Part shown: piece after piece, positions 42,108 to 51,500 of the stretch
How the letters are laid out: every line of letters begins with the position of its first letter
Position numbering within the stretch: the stretch's first letter is position 1
Source of the DNA: Pseudobacter sp.
GTDB taxonomy: Bacteria > Bacteroidota > Bacteroidia > Chitinophagales > Chitinophagaceae
Length of the DNA: 64,000 nt
Direction: 5' to 3'
Assembly: GCA_017849455.1 (NCBI GenBank)
Contig: JAFIGX010000015.1
Span: 82,071 to 146,070 of the forward strand
Translations under genes and position numbers: made by a program
The notes under the pieces: generated by a model
What the model was told of the DNA's origin: nothing
Seen by the model: the letters and a program-made list of their open reading frames with translations, nothing else
Databases searched by the model: none

Positions 42108-43100
42108 ATGAAATATCGTGAACTTGGGAAAACAGGAGAAATAGTTTCAGCGATCGGGCTGGGCTGTATGGGGATGAGCTTCGCTTATGGCCCGCGGAAT
42201 GATGAGGAATCTATCGCTACGCTGAACAAAGCCCTCGATCTCGGGATCAATCTTTGGGATACGGCCGATATGTATGGTCCTCACCACAATGAAGAACTGA
42301 TCTCGAATGTGCTGGTGCCCAATCGCCGGAAAATTTTCATTGCCACCAAATTCGGGTTCCGCTGGAGGGACGATGGCAGCTATTCATATTATTTCGATGG
42401 ATCGCCCGCCTACGTGAAGCAGGCAGTGGAAGGCAGTTTGAAGCGGTTGAAAACGGATGTGATCGATCTGTATTATGCACACCGCATCGATCCGAATGTA
42501 CCGGTGGAAGACATGGTGGGGGCTATGGCCGATCTCGTGAAAGAGGGCAAAGTGCGTTACCTGGGATTATCGGAAGCCTCACCCGAATCGATCCGCAGAG
42601 CCAATGCCGTGCATCCCATCGCTGCGTTGCAGAGTGAATTCTCCTTGCTGACCAGGGATGTGGAAGAAAATGGTATCCTCTCTACTGTACGTGAGCTGGG
42701 CATCTCATTCGTTGCATACAGCCCGCTGGCAAGGGGGCTTGTTACGACATCCATACAGGACAAAGAGCAACTGGCCGCCGATGATTTTCGCAGAACATTG
42801 CCGCGCTTCGATGAACAGCACTGGGAAAATAACCGGAAGCTCAATGAAGGCTTTGCAGCGTTGGCCAAAGCGAAGAATATAACGCCGGCCCAATTGTCGC
42901 TCGCCTGGGTGCTGGCACAGGGTCATGATATCATCCCGATCCCCGGGACCAAGCAGCGTAAGTATTTGCAGGACAATGCCGGTGCGGCCGACGTGATCCT
43001 CACGCCTGCTGATCTGCGTGATATCCAGTCGTTGCTGGAGAAATTTCCCAATACGGGGGAACGTTATGCTGAAGCAGGGATGAAGCTGGTGAACCATTGA
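42108..43100 (+). CDS. aldo/keto reductase
   Basis: NADPH-dependent oxidoreductase of 330 residues with an AKR TIM barrel. Visible motifs are [31 protein letters not shown] (catalytic Asp and Tyr), ATKFGFRW (Lys), the [13 protein letters not shown] strand with the active-site His, and the C-terminal cofactor motif [16 protein letters not shown]. It begins 23 bp after the adaptor gene, so it may be read through from the efflux operon. Substrate unknown; closest in pattern to the AKR13-like group. Confidence 0.93.
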   Translation: MKYRELGKTGEIVSAIGLGCMGMSFAYGPRNDEESIATLNKALDLGINLWDTADMYGPHHNEELISNVLVPNRRKIFIATKFGFRWRDDGSYSYYFDGSPAYVKQAVEGSLKRLKTDVIDLYYAHRIDPNVPVEDMVGAMADLVKEGKVRYLGLSEASPESIRRANAVHPIAALQSEFSLLTRDVEENGILSTVRELGISFVAYSPLARGLVTTSIQDKEQLAADDFRRTLPRFDEQHWENNRKLNEGFAALAKAKNITPAQLSLAWVLAQGHDIIPIPGTKQRKYLQDNAGAADVILTPADLRDIQSLLEKFPNTGERYAEAGMKLVNH

Positions 43101-43157
43101 GGTCAGACTTCATACATTCGTAACAACATATTGCAGGCGATTCGGAAAATTAGGTGA

Positions 43158-43165
43158 TACATTTG
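43158..43165 (+). promoter_or_regulatory. -7 promoter element of the third sigma gene
   Basis: TACATTTG matches TAnnTTTG and lies 12 bp before the ATG at 43178. A TTG at 43131 is 24 bp upstream, slightly farther than usual. Confidence 0.45.
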
Positions 43166-43177
43166 TAACCTACGATT

Positions 43178-43825
43178 ATGTGGAAGTACAACCGAATCCT
43201 AACTAACGCCCGCAACGCTGATGAGTTGGCCTTCAATGAACTGTACCATCAGCACTGGGAACTGCTATTCAGGATCGCGTGTAAGAAAACAGATTCGACA
43301 GATGACGCTTACGACCTTGTGCATGATCTGTTTATGGAAGTTTGGCGTGACCTGCACAAAATACCTCCGGCCGAAACGGCCCGTCCCTACCTCGTTTCCT
43401 GTCTTTATCATAAGCTATTCAATTATTTCCGGTCGAGGGGATTGCAACAGAAGCACTACCGGAACCTGGAATTATTCCTGATGCAGCAATCCGCCGGAGC
43501 GGCGAATGGAATGCCGGGAGAAGAGCATAATCAACTGGAAAAGATCGATGAGGCCATCAGTCATGAGATCACGAAGATGCCTGTGAAAATGAAGGATATC
43601 GTAATACGTAATCTATATCGCAAACAAAGCATTGACCAGATAGCCGGTGATCTCTCGCTTTCGAAGCAAACGGTCAAGAACCAGTTGCAGCTTGCTTCGA
43701 AGAGACTGAGGGTGGCCTTGAAAGAGATTTGCGCGCAATTGCTCACCTCTATAGTCCTCTTTATATCCTTTGCGCCTTCGGGCCTTTGTGGTTTAGCCAT
43801 ACTTCCCTTCGAGTTAACAGTTTAA
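43178..43825 (+). CDS. ECF RNA polymerase sigma factor
   Basis: The 215-residue sigma factor has region 2 (about 20-90; LAFNELYHQHWELLFRIACK, then DAYDLVHDLFMEVWRDL) and region 4 (about 133-185; MPVKMKDIVIRNLYRKQSID, then IAGDLSLSKQTVKNQLQLAS). The C-terminal tail after about residue 195 (FISFAPSGLCGLAILPF) is encoded by a half copy of the AAGGCACGAAGG-type repeat, so the natural end of the protein may have been replaced. A FecR gene follows after 48 bp and then the RHS-like locus, suggesting this pair controls that locus. Confidence 0.92.
   Translation: MWKYNRILTNARNADELAFNELYHQHWELLFRIACKKTDSTDDAYDLVHDLFMEVWRDLHKIPPAETARPYLVSCLYHKLFNYFRSRGLQQKHYRNLELFLMQQSAGAANGMPGEEHNQLEKIDEAISHEITKMPVKMKDIVIRNLYRKQSIDQIAGDLSLSKQTVKNQLQLASKRLRVALKEICAQLLTSIVLFISFAPSGLCGLAILPFELTV
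43768..43800. repeat. half copy of the AAGGCACGAAGG-type repeat inside the sigma gene
   Basis: CCTTTGCGCCTTCGGGCCTT followed by TGTGGTTTAG is the right arm of the element that forms the full hairpin at 15716-15768. No left arm was found. It lies in the coding sequence for the sigma factor C-terminus. Confidence 0.5.
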
Positions 43826-43873
43826 TAATCTGCCTATCTTAGTACTTTTTAAAGCCTGTGTTATTGTTGTAAT

Positions 43874-44857
43874 ATGGAGCAATACAACCAGGAGGCCCAG
43901 GAACTGATCGAGCGGCTTAGAAATAATGAATGCAGTGAGGACGAGCTGCAAAAGATCAGGCAATGGATTGATCAGCTCGACCTGTCTGACCCCGCCAATA
44001 CAATTTCCCCTCCATTACTGGAAGAACTGAAAGCCAGGATGCATCAGCAATTGATGCATTCCATCAAGGGGCAACCTGTGATCGCTATGAACACAAGGCT
44101 GCGTATGCGTCGGTTGCTGGTAGCCGCTTCCGTTTTGGTGCTGGTGGTTTCCGGGATCGTTTTATGGGCTGTGATGCGCAAGCCGGTTGCCGGTGCGGAA
44201 GCAACGGCATATCAAGTGATAGAGAATAACAAAAAGAATAGTGTTCGGCAGGTAACCCTGCCCGATGGTACACAGGTATGGTTGAACCGTTTGTCGCGGT
44301 TGGAATTCGATCCGGCTGTCTATAACCGTTCGGGGCGTTTTGTGAAACTGTCGGGAGAAGGTTTCTTTGAAGTGGCGCCGGATGTATCGAGGCCATTCAT
44401 CGTGCAAACGGACAACCTGCAAACGAAAGTGCTGGGCACTGCTTTCAACATTGAAGCATATCAGCGGGAATCGGAGATCAGGGTATCGCTTGTTCAGGGA
44501 AAAGTAGCTTTGTCGGATCAGTCTGCTGCCCGGTCAACTATTCTTGAGCCCAATCAAACACTCCGGTATTCGAAAGGGAGCCGGTCGTGGGAGGTAGTAC
44601 CCATTGCCGTGGCCAAGGTCGATCAATGGAGAGGGGGGCAGTTGGTATTCAATGAACTACCTCTGGCGGAAGCTATAGAGCGGATCAATGAGCAATATGA
44701 TTTGAATGTCCTGTATGATGCAGCCCTGCTGGAAGGCAAGCGTATCACCGGTATTTTTGCCTCAGGCAATGGGGAAACAGTACTGCAACAGGTATTATTT
44801 GTCCACGGGTTAGTCTTCAAAAAAACCGAAAAAGGCATCAGGATCTTGCAACCTTGA
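43874..44857 (+). CDS. FecR-family anti-sigma factor with DUF4974 tail
   Basis: The 327-residue protein has a cytoplasmic N-terminus with helical QEAQELIERLRNNECSEDEL, one membrane helix (about 78-98, LLVAASVLVLVVSGIVLWAV), a FecR domain (about 115-215; LPDGTQVWLNRLSRLEFDP, then LSGEGFFEVAPDVSRPF) and a DUF4974-like tail ending KKTEKGIRILQP. It forms a pair with the sigma factor 48 bp upstream. Instead of a TonB receptor, an outer membrane protein and RHS-like giant proteins follow. Confidence 0.93.
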   Translation: MEQYNQEAQELIERLRNNECSEDELQKIRQWIDQLDLSDPANTISPPLLEELKARMHQQLMHSIKGQPVIAMNTRLRMRRLLVAASVLVLVVSGIVLWAVMRKPVAGAEATAYQVIENNKKNSVRQVTLPDGTQVWLNRLSRLEFDPAVYNRSGRFVKLSGEGFFEVAPDVSRPFIVQTDNLQTKVLGTAFNIEAYQRESEIRVSLVQGKVALSDQSAARSTILEPNQTLRYSKGSRSWEVVPIAVAKVDQWRGGQLVFNELPLAEAIERINEQYDLNVLYDAALLEGKRITGIFASGNGETVLQQVLFVHGLVFKKTEKGIRILQP

Positions 44858-44890
44858 ATCCTGGTATTACACACTTATCCTCAAAATCTA

Positions 44891-44923
44891 CACAGTTACC
44901 AGCTAATTCTGCACAGTTACCAG
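44891..44923. repeat. 12-bp direct repeat CACAGTTACCAG in the RHS-locus promoter region
   Basis: CACAGTTACCAG occurs at 44891-44902 and 44912-44923, 21 bp apart (two helical turns). It lies in the 219-bp spacer between the FecR gene and the first gene of the RHS-like locus, which otherwise shows only an AATTATAATT palindrome and no ORF. It could be a binding site for a regulator of the locus. Confidence 0.4.
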
Positions 44924-45076
44924 AAAATCGTTCCGCAATATCGACCCCCTGAGATAGGCCATGGGCCCAGCTTTAGCCGCCTTAAATAAAAATTAATGCG
45001 GGCTTTTGCGCGCGAATTATAATTAATAACAGTAGATTGCGGCCCAATACAAACCCCTAAGTACCTAACTGCGCGT

Positions 45077-47380
45077 ATGGGATATCCATTACCGTTAAAC
45101 GTATTCCTATCTTTCATTGTACTGTTCTGTTTTACAGCAACAGTAGCGGTGGCGCAATCTACACCTGCGAAACAAGTCGATTCCACTTCTCATTTTCGAA
45201 AGAAAATCTCCGATTCAGCCAGGTCCCTGCTCGATACTACTTTGAAAGGCGGCCGTAAGCTCCTTGACTGGAAGAAGGAGCAATTGACGGACCAGGGGAA
45301 GTCCGGAATAAAGAAGCTGTCCGGCTCTGTGCAGCGCATGAAAAATATCCGGCCGGATAGTATTCGCTTCGACATCGATCATCCATTCAAAAATTTATTG
45401 ATCACAAAGCCGGCTATTCAGTTCAGTGGAGGTTATATAAGTTACCAATTCAATTATCGTGCAAATATCGATACTCCTTATGTAGAGAAGGACATAGCTC
45501 AACACAATACAACCGGGAACCTGGGCTTCAGGATAGCAGGTGTATTACCAGTGCGTGTCAATTTCTGGTCGAGGCAAAGCAACTCGAAGATATTCCGGAA
45601 TATGACCGATGTACAGGTCTCATTCAATGGCGCGGAATTCAGGAACGAGCTACAGATGGCCTTGCGCAACAGGCTCCTGAAACTGGCCCCGGGCCTGAAA
45701 GACTCGCTGACGGAAAAATTGTATGAATTGAAAAAAATACAATTGACCGATATCGATCAACTGCTCAGGAATTCTTTCTCACCGCAAAGTCTGGCAGAAG
45801 CGAACGAGATACTGAATGTGCCGCGGATCACCTGGCGACCCAACCTGCCGGATTCTGTAAATCATAGCAGGGAGGACTCACTTAAAAGAGCTGCTGCCTC
45901 TTTGCTGGACCTCTACAAAAAAACGATGCAACAATATGCCCGTGTAAAGGGGCAGGTAGATTCCCTCAGGCAGGTGTATGACAAGGACATGGCACGTATA
46001 ACGGAATTCCGGAAAATGGTGAATGGGAAATGGGACGATCTCATATCGCCCCGCCAATGGAGATTGAAGCTGGAAAAATACGGCGTAACGAATGTAGAAG
46101 TGCCTCCCAAATACCGTTGGCTAATGGGACTCCGCAATGTGAGTGCAGGAAGGAGCACGATGAACTACACCGATCTGACGGCAAAGAATATCAGCCTGAA
46201 CGGGATCAATATCGAATACAACTCATGGTATTATTTCGCCGTGGCTGCCGGTCTGGTAGATTACCGGTTCCGTGATTTTGCGTTCAACGGATCGAATAAA
46301 AAGCCGCAATACCTCTACATGGTACGTGCCGGGATCGGCAGGTTGGAGAGGAATTATTTCATTGCATCGGTATACAGGGGGCAGAAACAATTGTTCGCAG
46401 CTTCCAATCTCTCGTCTATCACTGTTACGGGCATCAGTGCAGAAACGCGCTGGCAGGTGAACCCAACCACCTGGGTCACGGCGGAATGGGCCAAATCGAT
46501 CGCGCCGGATTACCGCAACACTCCGCCGCAGTCAAACACAAAATTCACGCTGTCCGACAATTCGAACCAGGCCATCGCATTCAGGCTTTATTCGTATATA
46601 CCGGTATGGGGCACCCGAATAGAAGGGGCATACAAAAAAACAGGGGCCAATTTTCAATCTTTCAGCAGCTTTCAGACCAATGCAGAGATGGAGAGCTGGT
46701 CTGCCAAAGCAGACCAATCCTTTTTCCATCGAAAGCTGCGGGTAACGGCCTCTGTACGCAAGAACGAATTCTCCAATCCTTTCCTGCCACAGGATTACAG
46801 GAGCAATACGATCTTCAAAAGCCTTACAGCCAGTTTCAGGATGCGGAAATGGCCGGTGATAACAGTGGGCTATCAACCCATGTCGCAACTGACCGTACTG
46901 GAAGACCGTGTGATCGAGAACCAGTTCCAGACCTTTACTTCAACGCTTTACCATACTTATTCTATCAGGGGATTGCAAACAGCCTCTACCATCATGGTCA
47001 ACAAATTCTATAACAATAACTCCGACACGGGCTTTATCTATTACAATGCAACGAACCTGTACTGGATGCAGAATTTTTTCTTTAAAAGGTTTACGGCCAA
47101 TATCGCTGTATCGCATTCGAAGAATTCCAGTTACGTGCTGAATGTGATGGATGAGAGCATACAGGTGCATATAGACAGGATAGGCTCGGTGGGGTTTGGG
47201 GTGAAGATAAACAACCTCAATAATGAGCTGGTAAAAGTAGGTGGATATCTCAATGGGAATATCAGGGTATGGAGGCAGGATGTTTTGTACCTGAGTTATG
47301 AGAGAGGATACCTGCCGGGCTTCAACAACGGATTAGTGAGGAATGAGATGGCTACCGTTCAGTTTGTAAAATCATTTTAG
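45077..47380 (+). CDS. predicted outer membrane beta-barrel protein of the RHS-like locus
   Basis: The 767-residue protein has a signal peptide (about 1-26, ending VAVAQS). A Lys-rich helical stretch (about 35-95) is followed by a beta-rich part, a coiled-coil insert (about 180-330; LLDLYKKTMQQYARVKGQV) and a long run of alternating aromatic beta strands to the C-terminal Phe (ATVQFVKSF). A terminal Phe is typical of outer membrane barrels. The family is not recognised. It is the first gene of an eight-kind cluster with giant RHS-type proteins, so it may help present or export them, but that is inference from position. Confidence 0.7.
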   Translation: MGYPLPLNVFLSFIVLFCFTATVAVAQSTPAKQVDSTSHFRKKISDSARSLLDTTLKGGRKLLDWKKEQLTDQGKSGIKKLSGSVQRMKNIRPDSIRFDIDHPFKNLLITKPAIQFSGGYISYQFNYRANIDTPYVEKDIAQHNTTGNLGFRIAGVLPVRVNFWSRQSNSKIFRNMTDVQVSFNGAEFRNELQMALRNRLLKLAPGLKDSLTEKLYELKKIQLTDIDQLLRNSFSPQSLAEANEILNVPRITWRPNLPDSVNHSREDSLKRAAASLLDLYKKTMQQYARVKGQVDSLRQVYDKDMARITEFRKMVNGKWDDLISPRQWRLKLEKYGVTNVEVPPKYRWLMGLRNVSAGRSTMNYTDLTAKNISLNGINIEYNSWYYFAVAAGLVDYRFRDFAFNGSNKKPQYLYMVRAGIGRLERNYFIASVYRGQKQLFAASNLSSITVTGISAETRWQVNPTTWVTAEWAKSIAPDYRNTPPQSNTKFTLSDNSNQAIAFRLYSYIPVWGTRIEGAYKKTGANFQSFSSFQTNAEMESWSAKADQSFFHRKLRVTASVRKNEFSNPFLPQDYRSNTIFKSLTASFRMRKWPVITVGYQPMSQLTVLEDRVIENQFQTFTSTLYHTYSIRGLQTASTIMVNKFYNNNSDTGFIYYNATNLYWMQNFFFKRFTANIAVSHSKNSSYVLNVMDESIQVHIDRIGSVGFGVKINNLNNELVKVGGYLNGNIRVWRQDVLYLSYERGYLPGFNNGLVRNEMATVQFVKSF

Positions 47381-47401
47381 TTCATAGCAGAATATTATTC
47401 T

Positions 47402-48517
47402 ATGCCAAGGAAAATCTTATTATCAGGGTTCGCTGTATTGCTGGCGATCTGTGTGCAGGGCCAGGTGGTGCTCAACCTGCAATTGCCGCCATTGGGACTG
47501 ACCATCAAGCCGCAATTATGGAACCTGTCGCTGGTGAACACTTCATCGCAGGACATGGAAGTTCGCATCGAGATGGTGATGACGGATGTATCGAACAATC
47601 AACGTGTGCTCACCGGTACTTCGAAATTATTCCTGCTGCCGAGAGGCGCCCGCCAGTTGCAGGCCAGGGATGTAATGCCTGTTACCTACAACGCAGGCAC
47701 GGCCGGCTACCCACTCGATCCCAGTCCGGATGGTTTCCTTCCGGTAGGAGTATTCAATATCTGTTATTCGGTGATCAGGGTTACGGGAGGTGATGCCGTG
47801 GAAACACTGGGAGAGGCCTGTGAAACCCTGGAGATAGAACCGTTGAGCCCGCCGCAACTGATCATTCCGCTCGACCGGGAAAATGTGGATGTTACCCGTC
47901 CCTTATTTGCCTGGGTGCCGCCATCGCCGGTCAGTTCCTTCTACCAGCTTTTGTATGATTGGGTATTGGTGGAGGTGCAGTCTACCCAAAGCCCTGCGGA
48001 TGCCATCCAACTGAACATCCCTGTGCTTACCCGCCAGCAGCTCTCTTTTACCAATTTTCAATATCCATTATCCGCACCTGAGCTGGACACCAGTAAGCTG
48101 TATGCATGGCGGGTGACTGCTAAGAATAATATATCCACGATCGCCAATAGCGAAATATGGACATTCAGGGTAAAGAAATTCGAGGCTGATACATTTTCGA
48201 ATATTGGTGCTGGTTATTATGCCCGCGTGAGCCGATCGGAGGACGCAGCCTTTGCCCTTTGTACCGGTGTATTGCGGTTTGAATATATCAATGAATACAA
48301 CAGCAGTTCGGTACAGGCCCGACTGTTCGACATCAGTAGCAGCAGCAGGAGGGAATTGTCGCTGGATAATAAGCAACCGCTTGTGCGACCGGGACAAAAT
48401 TTCATCGAGCTCGACCTGCGTGAGCAATCGGGTATGGTGAACGGCCATCTCTACCTGCTGGAGCTGAGTAATTTCAGGAATGAAAAATGGTATGTGAAGT
48501 TCGAGTACAGGAAGTAG
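47402..48517 (+). CDS. secreted beta-sandwich protein of the RHS-like locus
   Basis: The 371-residue protein has a signal peptide (about 1-20, ending VQGQ). Several beta-sandwich domains are likely. One (about 155-260) looks fibronectin type III-like: PQLIIPLDRENVDVTRPLFA, then KLYAWRVTAKNN and SEIWTFRVK. No enzyme motif was recognised. Genes of this type often precede RHS-like proteins in Bacteroidota, so a structural or adhesive role on the cell surface is the simplest reading. It lies 21 bp after the barrel gene. Confidence 0.65.
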   Translation: MPRKILLSGFAVLLAICVQGQVVLNLQLPPLGLTIKPQLWNLSLVNTSSQDMEVRIEMVMTDVSNNQRVLTGTSKLFLLPRGARQLQARDVMPVTYNAGTAGYPLDPSPDGFLPVGVFNICYSVIRVTGGDAVETLGEACETLEIEPLSPPQLIIPLDRENVDVTRPLFAWVPPSPVSSFYQLLYDWVLVEVQSTQSPADAIQLNIPVLTRQQLSFTNFQYPLSAPELDTSKLYAWRVTAKNNISTIANSEIWTFRVKKFEADTFSNIGAGYYARVSRSEDAAFALCTGVLRFEYINEYNSSSVQARLFDISSSSRRELSLDNKQPLVRPGQNFIELDLREQSGMVNGHLYLLELSNFRNEKWYVKFEYRK

Positions 48518-48568
48518 GAGGTAGGAAATTAGAAATCTATTCAACAAAATCAGAAAAAATCATAGTTC

Positions 48569-51500
48569 ATGTTAGTTCTTCTGGCCCGTTATCCTAAATC
48601 GATCGCATGGTTCTTTACAGCACTCATTTACGTGGAGCTCTTGCTGACACCTCTTGGGACAAATGCTGCCGGCCGTTACATTCCGGTGAACGTCCATGCC
48701 ACTGCCGGCTGGCAGTCTTATTTCGAAAACCCCTATCGGGGTATGGCGAATATACCAGCTAAGCCAGAGGCAGGAGTTGTTTCGGGAACTGCGGCCCCTC
48801 GTGCTGCACAGCCTTTACAGAAAGCCGGGCTTCGGCAGGCGGATGCATTCTATGGCGGAGGCCCTACGCAGCCTGAAATGCAGGCATTCAGCTCCATCAA
48901 CAATGCGAATATGGTGGATCTGTTCAGTGGAGATTTTTCCTATACCATTCCGTTGATGGATGTAGGCGGTTATCCAATTACGTTAGGGTACAGGGCAGGC
49001 ATATCGATGGACCAGGAAGCCAGTTGGGTAGGATTGGGGTGGAATATCAACCCAGGCACGATCAGCAGGAGTTTGCGGGGATTGCCGGATGATTTTAGCG
49101 GGGATTCGGTGAAGAAGGTGATGAATGTGAAGGAAGAAAAAACGATAGGCGTAACCGCTGGTGCAGATTTGGAGACCTGGGGAACACCTTTTAAAGTGGG
49201 TGCAAGTATTGGTGTAAAGCACAATAATTACAAAGGATGGGGTATCGAGCGAGCCATAAATGCCAGTATCAACTCAGGTCTTGGGGTGTTGGGAGGGCTC
49301 AATGCCGGACTTTCCATAACCAATAGTTCCATGGATGGGCTTACGATCGACCCTACAATTGGGTGGGCTCCCAGGATCGCCGCACTGAATTCTACCGAGG
49401 CAAGTTTTTCACTTTCCACAAGCTATAACTCGAGAACAGGAATAAAAAGTTTGCAAATGGGGCTTGGCCTCAGGCAGTATATGAATAATGGCAAAAACCA
49501 GGGCGGTACAATGAATGGCACACTTATTTCCTTCAACACTCCAACCTTTACGCCTGAGATCCAGATACCTTATACAAGCCGGCAGTTCTCGTTTACAGGA
49601 AAGGTTGGCCTTGAAAAAAGAGGTTACCATCCAAGCCTGTTCGTTTCAGGATATGTTTCCACTCAGGGGATTGCCTCCAAGGATACACTATTGGAGTTAC
49701 CTTCCTTTGGATATTTGCATTTCCAGGATGGCGCTGGCAATAGTACCGCGTTGCTCGATTATAACCGGGAAAAAGAATTGCCCTACAGGGAAAAGCCGGC
49801 AGTGCCACATATTGCAGTTCCCAGTTATACTTATGATGCATTTTCCATAACCGGAGAAGGAACAGGTGGGATGTTCAGAGCTTATCGTAGCGATATAGGA
49901 TTTGTATATGATCATTTCATGAGAACGAAGGATGCTTCGGACCGGGTGAGCATCGATCTGGGAGTACTTCCTGATCTTTCACATAGTGGGATCGATTTGA
50001 ATATCAACAGGGCTTTTACTCAGTATGGGCCCTGGTTAGAAGGTAACCCTCTAAAAAATGTGATCAATTTCAGGAAAAATGCGAACTTTTTTGAAGCAGC
50101 GTATTTCCGTAATCCAGGCGAGAAATCCATCAACTCCAAACCTTTTTATGAAACGCTGGGTGGTGATGATGTAGTAACCGTTGGCCTCTATCAGCAACCG
50201 TCTACCAGCTCACATATTTATTCAACAAACTATCTTAGCCGTTACCGAAATAAGCGTTTGGTGGGCTCTAACCTGCTCACTCCACAGAATGCCATCAAAC
50301 AGGAAAGGGATAAACGCACGCAGGTGATCAATTTCCTGACAGCCAAAGAGGCCGATGCCGCTGGCCTCGATAAATACATCGAGAATTACACGATGAATGT
50401 ATTCGATTCCACGGCTTGCGGACCAATGAATATTCCTGTAGAGCCTTACGGAACGGGGATGCCGGCTGAATACTTCAACAATATCGAACGTTTGGGAAAG
50501 CCGATCCGCATTTTGCAGAATCAAGTCCCAAAAATGGCGCGTACAGAGGATGGCCCTCCCAACGTTCCGGGAATCCGCCCCGATTACTTTTCAGTGCGTT
50601 GGGTGGGTAGATTGAAAGCACCTGTTACCGGGAAATATACATTCTCTTCTGCAAGTGATGATGGTTTTGCTATCCGGCTGAACGACAGATGGGTGATAGT
50701 GGATTGGCGCCCCCGCAGTTTGCGCAATCCTCCTGTTACAGGTTCCGTAAACCTGGTGGCTGGTGAGTTCTATGAATTCGAGGCCGGTTTTTTCAATGAT
50801 CGGGAAGAAGCGGAACTGAGATTCCAGTGGTCATACGATGGTAAGCCATTACATGATGTGCCGGCAGCATTCCTCTATCCTCCTGCTGTCGATACTTTTG
50901 AAATATACAAACCGGGTAATCCAAACCTGAAACTCCTGGTGAAAGAAAAAAGGGTCAATCGTTTCCGGAAACCCAACCATATTTCAGAGATCACAGTACT
51001 GAACAATGACGGCCGCAGATACGTATATGGCATACCGGTATACAATCTCAAACAAAAAGAAGCCACCTTTGCCGTCAATGGAAGAGATAGCGGAAACCGG
51101 CAAACCGGTATTGTCAAATACAAAGATGGAGTTGATAATACGGCTGGCGGTAACAGGAATGGAAAAGACTGGTATTTTAATAGCACAGAAACACCTGCCT
51201 ATGCACATTCTTTCCTTTTGACGGGTATCCTCTCGGCCGATTATTCAGATCTTACCGGTAACGGCATTTCGGATGATGATATAGGCGATGCGGTAAAATT
51301 CAATTACTCGAAGATATGCGGAATCAATAATCCCTTTAAATGGCGTGCACCTGCAGTGGAAGGCAGTACAGCCAATTTCAACGAGGGACTTAGAACGGAT
51401 TACCGTGATGATAAAGGAAGTTATATCTATGGTGAGAAAGAGCTATGGTACCTGCATACTATCGAATCAAAAACCATGATCGCCACTTTCATGCTGGAAG

